Below are positions 25,232 through 31,197 of a stretch of DNA of 34,027 bases, in pieces. Location of the stretch: positions 1-34,027 of the forward strand of contig JAGYLH010000037.1 of the NCBI GenBank assembly GCA_018400955.1, written 5' to 3'. Both the position numbers and the translations under genes were made by a program. Source of the DNA: Bacteroidales bacterium (lineage in GTDB: Bacteria > Bacteroidota > Bacteroidia > Bacteroidales > F082). How positions within the stretch are numbered: position 1 is the stretch's first letter; each line of letters begins with the position of its first letter. Below the pieces are notes generated by a model. It did not search any database. It saw nothing but the letters and a program-made list of their open reading frames with translations, and had not been told where the DNA came from.

Positions 25232-25261
25232 GGGAGGGCTGCCCTAAAACGGCAGCCTCCC
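25232..25261 (+). terminator. Hairpin after the large T9SS gene
   Basis: GGGAGG-G-CTGCC and GGCAG-CCTCCC pair over 11 bases with a single bulged G and loop CTAAAAC. It is a strong GC stem but is followed only by TGTTTATC, so termination may be partial and allow expression of the next cargo gene. Confidence 0.6.
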
Positions 25262-25370
25262 TGTTTATCAATAGGAAAGCTGCTGAATGGTTTCAAAGAA
25301 AGCATTTCAAAAAATAACAGTATGAATTTCATGGCAGTTTCTGCCATCTGTTTTAATTAACTAAAACCAC

Positions 25371-27302
25371 ATGAAAATGAAAACGATACTAATCTTTTTA
25401 TTGATTAATATAACAATGTTCGCCAGGGGGTTCTCGCAGCATACCTATGCCGATTGGGCAAAACATATCATTGGAAGTGAAAATACTTCATTTCTTAATA
25501 TCCTAAATGATGGTGATGCAACAATTGCCAATGGCTATTGGTTTTTAGAAGCTGAGTATGATGGCATTAACCTGCCCTATCACATTGGTGCCAATGGGCT
25601 GATTGTTAAAAAGGATTTTGAAGGCAATATATTATGGCACGCAACCATAGCAGGTGATGACTTCGAATACTTCTCTGACATTGCACTCGATAGTGAAAAC
25701 AATATTATTGCAGCCGGGTGGTCCTCGTCCAATGAATACATCGAAATAAATGGTGACACTATTTATGTGCCCGATATGGAATGGACTTCAAGAGGAGTTG
25801 TGGCAAAATTTTCAGGACAAGATGGCAGTTTAATTTGGTTTAAAGTAATCAATCCAAACGAAGAATACTTTAACCTGCTATTAAACAAAGTGGCTGTTGA
25901 TGCGAATGATAATGTTTATATTTCAGGCTATTCGAATACTGATTTCGAGATAGAGGGCGTTGAGTTCCCCTATACGCAGGATGGTTGGGGCAGCTTAACC
26001 TTTTTAGCAAAGTTAGACCCCGATGGCACTATTATTTGGGGAAACCAATTTCACTTTGTGCAGGAAGGTGATGCAGGTTGGTCAATGGCCAGGGCAATAG
26101 AGATTCAAAATGAAGATATTTACTTTGCATTGCAATACTCAAAACCGGTAATAGCAGGTGATGACATACTCCCCTACCAAGGGAACGGTAATTTTGATTG
26201 GATTGGTCTTATTAAGATTTCGACCCAAAATGGCCAGGTAACAAATTCTACTGCTTTTGGCAGTGTTCAGGATCAGAACATTGCCAGTTTGAAACTCGAC
26301 CAGTATAACAATATTTTGGTCGCAGGATTTTTTACTTCCGGATCTGGTTTTCAAATCAATGGGGTTTCCCCTGTATCTTATGGTGTTGAGGATGGGTATG
26401 TGGCAAAATTCAACAACGATTTTGAGTTGATTTGGCTAAAAAGCATGGGTAGTGAGTATTCCTCCAGGTGTTTTAATTTATCAGTGAGCTATGATAACAG
26501 AATCTTTGTGGGTGGAGGTTTTGACAGCTATACCCCTTTGTATTTCGAGGGGCATAAGTTGATTAATGAAGAAAGCCCAACCAATAGTTTAGCCATGTTT
26601 CAGATAGTTCTGGACGAAGATGGTGAATTTGAAAAAGCCTTCGCCCTTCACGGAGAAGATATTAGCTCAATTGTTGAGTATAAGGATGCCGTTGTGTTGG
26701 ATGATGACATTGTAATGGTTGTGGGACAATCCGTTGACTATGTCAATTTTGTTGAAGGCAATCAATTCTTCTCCGACCATTGGGCTGGCTTCTATATAAA
26801 ATGGGATCTCTCAAAAGAATTTTATAAAATCTTCTTCAATGTAATGGATGAAGAGGGAAATGCTCTTGAAAACGCTGTTGTGACGCTGGAAGGCACTATA
26901 AATCCTTTCAATAAACATTCTTTTTATCAGATTGATCCGGGAACATACGCCTACAGCGTTACATTAGAAGGCTATGAGGCCGTTGATGGTTATGTTGAAG
27001 TAATCGACCAGGATGTTTTGGTGCCTGTTATTTTGATGTCAACCACTACTTCCATCAGTAGCCGGAATTCACAATCCATAAGTATTTTTCCAAATCCGAC
27101 AAGTTCAGCATTCTCAATTATTTCTGATGTGGATATTGAATACGTTATCATAACTGACCTGACCGGCAGATTGGTTCACAAGCAATTGGCAGAAACCAGC
27201 TCGGTTCAGCTTAGTATTCAGGAGCTGCCCTCAGGTTTATATTTAGTGCGTATTGTTACCGAAAAAGGAATGACCATTAAAAAACTTCATATTAGTAAAT
27301 AG
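25371..27302 (+). CDS. Secreted T9SS cargo protein with beta-propeller repeats
   Basis: 643 residues with signal peptide 1-22 (TILIFLLINITMFARGFSQ). The body to about 485 is a series of SBBP/propeller-like repeats: FEGNILWHATIAGDDFEYFSD, FSGQDGSLIWFKVINP, LDPDGTIIWGNQF, and the recurring 'DxxNNIIAAG', 'DANDNVYISGYS', 'DQYNNILVAGFF'. Residues about 490-560 form a carboxypeptidase-regulatory-like beta-sandwich (FNVMDEEGNALENAVVTLEG). Residues about 570-643 are a type A sorting domain (SIFPNPTSSAFSI...LPSGLYLVRIV). It is exported by Sec and then T9SS to the cell surface. No catalytic residues are evident; a binding or structural role is likely. Same strand as its neighbours, about 195 bases after the previous gene. 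Confidence 0.9.
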   Translation: MKMKTILIFLLINITMFARGFSQHTYADWAKHIIGSENTSFLNILNDGDATIANGYWFLEAEYDGINLPYHIGANGLIVKKDFEGNILWHATIAGDDFEYFSDIALDSENNIIAAGWSSSNEYIEINGDTIYVPDMEWTSRGVVAKFSGQDGSLIWFKVINPNEEYFNLLLNKVAVDANDNVYISGYSNTDFEIEGVEFPYTQDGWGSLTFLAKLDPDGTIIWGNQFHFVQEGDAGWSMARAIEIQNEDIYFALQYSKPVIAGDDILPYQGNGNFDWIGLIKISTQNGQVTNSTAFGSVQDQNIASLKLDQYNNILVAGFFTSGSGFQINGVSPVSYGVEDGYVAKFNNDFELIWLKSMGSEYSSRCFNLSVSYDNRIFVGGGFDSYTPLYFEGHKLINEESPTNSLAMFQIVLDEDGEFEKAFALHGEDISSIVEYKDAVVLDDDIVMVVGQSVDYVNFVEGNQFFSDHWAGFYIKWDLSKEFYKIFFNVMDEEGNALENAVVTLEGTINPFNKHSFYQIDPGTYAYSVTLEGYEAVDGYVEVIDQDVLVPVILMSTTTSISSRNSQSISIFPNPTSSAFSIISDVDIEYVIITDLTGRLVHKQLAETSSVQLSIQELPSGLYLVRIVTEKGMTIKKLHISK

Positions 27303-27411
27303 TTGAATGTTGAGAGCGTTAAAAAGTCCATCGCAAAAGTGTCTGGAACATTCTAACCAAGAAATGCCTGAAGTAAACAACTGAGGCAAATACATTATTA
27401 ATCTTTGAACA

Positions 27412-29811
27412 ATGAAAATAAAAGGAACCGTCATTATTGCAGTAATTGCTTTGATGATAAGCAGCTTATCGAAGGCCCAAAATGGAATTTCAAATCAGAT
27501 TATTCCTAAAACAGAAACTGACCGGAATCATAAAGCAGTAAATAGTTCAATATCATTTTTAAGCGAGTCGTATATTCCGGGGACGACTGTTGATTTGCAG
27601 TTTTTCTATACCTATTCAAGCCCCGATGGCGAATGGAATGATGGTGTATCATTAAGCTTCCCCGCCGGGGTATTTGTAAATGACGCTTCTGTTTGCACGG
27701 TGACGGGCTATCAGCAGTTGCCCTATAATGGGGAAACAGGTGACGGGATTACGGCAAGCTGGGGAAATATTGATGGAGGCTCCGGAGTCGGGGCTCTTAA
27801 ATCAAGCGGGCAGTTTTCAGTCAATGTTACCATTGGTGAAGCTTTTTCAGGGCCCTTATCTATTGATTGGTATGTAGCAGGCGACGGCTATGGAGCCGCA
27901 CCGCACCATGCGTCAGGAACTATTTCCCTGGCCCAGGCATTGAATAACGACCTGGAAGTTGCAGGCGCCAAACCCACCTTTGTAAAACTGGGTAATGATT
28001 TTGTTCCTGTTGTTTCCATTAGAAATGTCGGGATTCAGACATCAACTTTCTTTTCAGTAAGTGTGGAAGTGCCCGGCTTCGATTATTTTGAAGAAATATC
28101 TGTAAGCAATCCGCTGATTTCCAATGAAACCATCCAGCTGGTTTTTCCTGCCTTTACGCCATCGCAAGCCATGGCGTATGATGCAGCCGTGAGCATTACC
28201 GAAGGTGGGGGCGAAATAGAATCCAATGATACACTCACCATTCACGGTATTGTAGCCCCGCTGGCTGATGCCTATGCTATTAATGGCTGGAATACAACAT
28301 ATAATATAGTAAATCTGGAATCTGGTGATATGGTCAATGTAGGCGATGTGGACCCCAGCCAATGGCAAATGGCAGAAGAATTCGACGGGAATTACATCTA
28401 CAGGATCAACGCCGACGCTTCCATTGGCACGGTGGACCCTGACGGCACATTCCATCATATAGGCTATATGAGCGGTGTACCCGGCTGGACTGCCGCACTG
28501 GCCTATAACTGGAATACAAACCTGATGTATGTGGTTGCGCAGAATGAACAGACCGACTATTCACATTTATGCCTCCTTGATATGGAGACCTTACAGCTCA
28601 CCGAAATTGCGGTAAGCACGCAACTGATCACAGGCATGGATTTTGCCAACGATGGCTTCCTCTATGCTGTTACCATACAAGATGAGTTGCTGAAGATTGA
28701 TCCTGTTACTGCTGAAATTACGGTTGTGGGGCCCATTGGAATTGACATCGCTTATCCACAGGATGTTTCTTACGATGTGGAAACCAACAAGCTCTATACC
28801 ATAGCCAGTGGACTCACCTTCAGTCATTTTGGTACTTATGATCTCCATACAGGTGCTTTTCAATTTATTAAGGATATGCAGGGCATGTATTTTTACACCC
28901 TTGTCATTACCAAAATCCCCACTGAAGATATTTCCGTAACCTTTCATGTTGATATGTCAACGGCAACGGGATTCTCTGCCGATACTGATCAGGTATATAT
29001 CAGCGGAGATATGAATGCATGGGCCGAACCGGGATCAGATGATAGCTTTTTATTGTCGCCTGTAGGTGAAGACATGGAGTACTCCGCAACATTCGACCTG
29101 AACCCCGGAAATTATACATACAAGTATTATATAAACGCCGGATGGGATGGTGCCGAATGGGGCGACAATGTACCGGGCCGCACACTGGAAGTTGTTGATG
29201 ACGCGATTGTTTTAAATGATATTTGGGGTGAGCATCCCGGTGAATATTATCCCATTACTTTTCATCTTGATATGTCAACAGCCGAAGGGTTTTCAGTAAT
29301 TGACGATATGGTTTACCTAAGTGGCAGCATGAATGACTGGACCGAGCCGGGTACAGACAACTATTATATGCTGTCACATACTGACGAAGAAATGATTTAT
29401 ACTTTTACAATTTATCTTGCCCCAGGCAATTATGATTACAAATTTTTCGTCAACTCTGGCTGGAATGGTGCTGAGTGGGGGGACGAATTTCCTGATCGCA
29501 CCTTTGAAGTGATTGATGCTGCCGTTGAATTATTTGATGTTTGGGGCGATCCGTTGACATTTGTAAATACATTGCTGCATGATTTGAAGATTTACCCCAA
29601 TCCAGCCACGGACTATATATCCATTGAAAGCGATGTTGTTTTGGGGAAGGTACAATTGTACAATCGCGCAGGTCAAATGGTTTACGATCAAAAAATCAAT
29701 CAGCACAATTACAGCTTGGATGTATCCGGTTTTCAGCAAGGGTTTTATATTGTAAAAATTTGGTTATCAGGCGGAGAGCTTGTTTCAATATCGATATTGA
29801 TAAACAGGTAG
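27412..29811 (+). CDS. Secreted T9SS cargo protein with two carbohydrate-binding-like modules
   Basis: 799 residues with signal peptide 1-23 (VIIAVIALMISSLSKAQ). The N-terminal half has a beta-rich domain (about 45-170) and a CARDB-like Ig module (LEVAGAKPTFVKLGNDFVPVVSIRNVG, about 180-285). A propeller-like segment follows (about 290-500; MYVVAQNEQTDYSHLCLLDMET). Two tandem modules at about 504-610 and 610-715 each start VTFHVDMSTATGFS / ITFHLDMSTAEGFS and contain VYISGDMNAWAEPGSD and YTYKYYINAGWDGAEWGD. This pattern is close to CBM20/CBM48 starch-binding-like folds with conserved tryptophans. The type A sorting domain is at about 720-799 (KIYPNPATDYISI...QGFYIVKIW). It may bind glucan-type polysaccharide at the cell surface; no catalytic module is seen. 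Confidence 0.9.
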   Translation: MKIKGTVIIAVIALMISSLSKAQNGISNQIIPKTETDRNHKAVNSSISFLSESYIPGTTVDLQFFYTYSSPDGEWNDGVSLSFPAGVFVNDASVCTVTGYQQLPYNGETGDGITASWGNIDGGSGVGALKSSGQFSVNVTIGEAFSGPLSIDWYVAGDGYGAAPHHASGTISLAQALNNDLEVAGAKPTFVKLGNDFVPVVSIRNVGIQTSTFFSVSVEVPGFDYFEEISVSNPLISNETIQLVFPAFTPSQAMAYDAAVSITEGGGEIESNDTLTIHGIVAPLADAYAINGWNTTYNIVNLESGDMVNVGDVDPSQWQMAEEFDGNYIYRINADASIGTVDPDGTFHHIGYMSGVPGWTAALAYNWNTNLMYVVAQNEQTDYSHLCLLDMETLQLTEIAVSTQLITGMDFANDGFLYAVTIQDELLKIDPVTAEITVVGPIGIDIAYPQDVSYDVETNKLYTIASGLTFSHFGTYDLHTGAFQFIKDMQGMYFYTLVITKIPTEDISVTFHVDMSTATGFSADTDQVYISGDMNAWAEPGSDDSFLLSPVGEDMEYSATFDLNPGNYTYKYYINAGWDGAEWGDNVPGRTLEVVDDAIVLNDIWGEHPGEYYPITFHLDMSTAEGFSVIDDMVYLSGSMNDWTEPGTDNYYMLSHTDEEMIYTFTIYLAPGNYDYKFFVNSGWNGAEWGDEFPDRTFEVIDAAVELFDVWGDPLTFVNTLLHDLKIYPNPATDYISIESDVVLGKVQLYNRAGQMVYDQKINQHNYSLDVSGFQQGFYIVKIWLSGGELVSISILINR
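28930..29560 (+). repeat. Two 318-bp tandem modules within the T9SS protein
   Basis: TTTCATNTTGATATGTCAAC occurs at about 28942 and 29260, a 318-base (106-codon) period. The two modules align along their whole length at protein level and moderately in DNA, so this duplication is older than the InlB-type pair in the upstream gene. Confidence 0.75.
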
Positions 29812-30069
29812 ATAACAAACCTAAACGAACGAATTATTTTGGAAATTTGTGTTGGTTGGGGTCGCTGCCAAAGAAGGCGGCCCACAGGGCCAACGCATTA
29901 AAATCCTATAAAAAACAGGAGATACTTTATTCTTTTAAAAACTGAAACACAACTGGCATGCGTGCCACGTCTATTTGTAAGATTTATTTTACAATAATTT
30001 TCAGCTTGCATCTTTTTTTTGTCTTTCTTCCAGCCATGGTCTGCCATAGGAATAATCGAGAAGGAAAGT

Positions 30070-30296
30070 CTAAAGAACCTCAACTGGGTAGTGGCACTTT
30101 AACCACTTGACTGTTTTCTTTTTTAAATTTGGCTTTAAGATATTTTCAACAATTCCGGGTTTTGGTGTAGTCGTCCATGGTCGGTAAGCAAAGCTACAAT
30201 ATCCAACACACTAAACCACCACTTAGCGTTTTGGTCGTCCCAAACCGTCTCCCGCACTTCGCGGTCGTCGAAAAAACGTATGGATATTTTTGCATT
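30070..30296 (-). pseudogene. Bro-N domain protein remnant
   Basis: Translating the minus strand from 30296 gives NAKISIRFFDDREVR, then ETVWDDQNAKWWFSVLDIVA and LLTD. After a +1 shift it reads DDYTKTRN, a TGA stop (30146-30148) where tryptophan is expected, then KYLKAKFKKENSQVV, and after a further shift SATTQLR. This order (FDDREVR-VWDDENAKWWFSVLDIV-LTD-YWKYLK-LKKENSQVVSATTQLKL) is the Bro-N/antirepressor-type domain common on Bacteroidota mobile elements. Two shifts and a stop make it non-functional, and no C-terminal domain remains. Confidence 0.65.
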
Positions 30297-30417
30297 ACCT
30301 TGTAATTTTAAATGCTAATCTATGCTGTCACGCTGTAAATCTCTGTCCAAAGTTATGATAATATTTTATCTTTGTAGTTGCTGTATGCTGTGTCGCGTTA
30401 CCAATGATCGCCACCGG

Positions 30418-30525
30418 TTTGGCACTTGGCGAAGAAGCGGATTTTCAGTACCAAACTGTCTGCCAGCACTGAATTTTGATTCAAGCACACTGTCATTTAA
30501 GCAATGAACCCGCCATTGCGCCAAA
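30418..30525. repeat. Large imperfect dyad, attC-like in character
   Basis: TTTGGCACTTGGCG (30418-30431) and CGCCATTGCGCCAAA (30511-30525) are imperfect reverse complements about 80 bases apart. Soon after comes CTTGTTCATGC, close to but not matching an integron GTTRRRY core. It could be the folded site of a cassette or a dispersed intergenic repeat. Confidence 0.3.
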
Positions 30526-30567
30526 CGCTTGTTCATGCTGTTTTTCTTTCTCCAGTCAAGTCGTATG

Positions 30568-30906
30568 TTAGAATTTTATATTTAATTCAAGTCGTCCCCC
30601 AAAACCAAGTTCAATGATTTTTTGAAGTGTCAAATGATATACGTGCTTCCTTAATATTGTTCTCAATTTTGAAATGTAGGGATTTTATTTCCCAACCTTT
30701 TCTGCGAGTTCTTCTTTGCGTCATTCCCATTTCTAAACGCGTGTCGTGATTATTGTAAATAAGGGCCAAGGTTGTTCAGGGCTTGAAAACCGCCAAATTC
30801 AATGACACCTAGATTCAAGTTCGTCACGTTCTTTAGTCCCGCGTTTGCCGTAGTTCTTTTCTTTGAACTCCTCGAGAGTCATCAAGTTTTTATTTTTCGC
30901 TTTCAT
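30568..30906 (-). pseudogene. HigA-like (XRE family) antitoxin remnant
   Basis: From an ATG at 30906 the minus strand reads MKAKNKNLMTLEEFKEKNYG, then KRGTKERDELES, and then breaks. Further pieces in other frames give TRLEMGMTQ, EELAEKVG, PYISK, IENNIKEARIS, TLQKIIELGFGGRLELNIKF and a stop at 30568-30570. This is the pattern of HigA/XRE antitoxins with an HTH (MTQEELAEK...ISKIE). Several frameshifts and stops break it, while total length (339 bases) matches an intact gene. Its start overlaps the end of the toxin remnant by 17 bases, the usual coupled layout. Confidence 0.7.
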
Positions 30907-31060
30907 ATTCTGCTTTTATTTTTAGTGCCGTTTCTATTTCTTTCTTTGGTGCCTTCACCCGCGAAGCGGTTTCCTTAAACTGTCAACCAACGTTTCGGAT
31001 ACGCAAAGTAGGCGATTGCGGGCTTCAAACTTATCAAACTATTACACTTTTGAAGCGGGC
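30890..31060 (-). pseudogene. HigB/RelE-like toxin remnant, C-terminal part
   Basis: The minus strand ends FKETASRVKAPKKEIETALK then IKAEYESEK and a stop at 30890-30892, the typical C-terminus of phage-derived Gp49/HigB-like RelE-superfamily toxins (F.KKT.KTP..EI..AL.IK.EY). Upstream pieces such as FDKFEARNRLL fit the preceding strand in another frame. The N-terminal half is not recognisable. It sits upstream of and overlaps the HigA remnant, as in higBA operons. Confidence 0.5.
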
Positions 31061-31197
31061 TACAACCCTTGAATTTACTACTATTTCGTCTATTTTGTAA
31101 ATACATTGTGTGGGTAGTATCATAATAGAAGTGAATCAGGATTAAAACTAAAATCTTATCTGTGCTTTCCTTATTTGTCAATTTTGTATTCTTCTTC

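Larger units (their letters stand above)
29812..31197. other. Gene-poor interval with decayed genes
   Basis: About 1.4 kb with no intact gene. From 29812 to 30069 I see nothing I can name. The rest holds minus-strand remnants of a Bro-N protein (30070-30296), a large imperfect dyad (30418-30525), and HigA-like and HigB-like remnants (30568-31060). A TATCTTTG -7-like box lies at 30367-30374 with no gene behind it. Confidence 0.6.

Noticed and set aside
30322..30507. 61-residue cysteine-rich ORF in the gene-poor interval
   Set aside because: It crosses the imperfect dyad and shows no family pattern; although a TATCTTTG -7-like box lies nearby, it is inside the ORF, not upstream of it.
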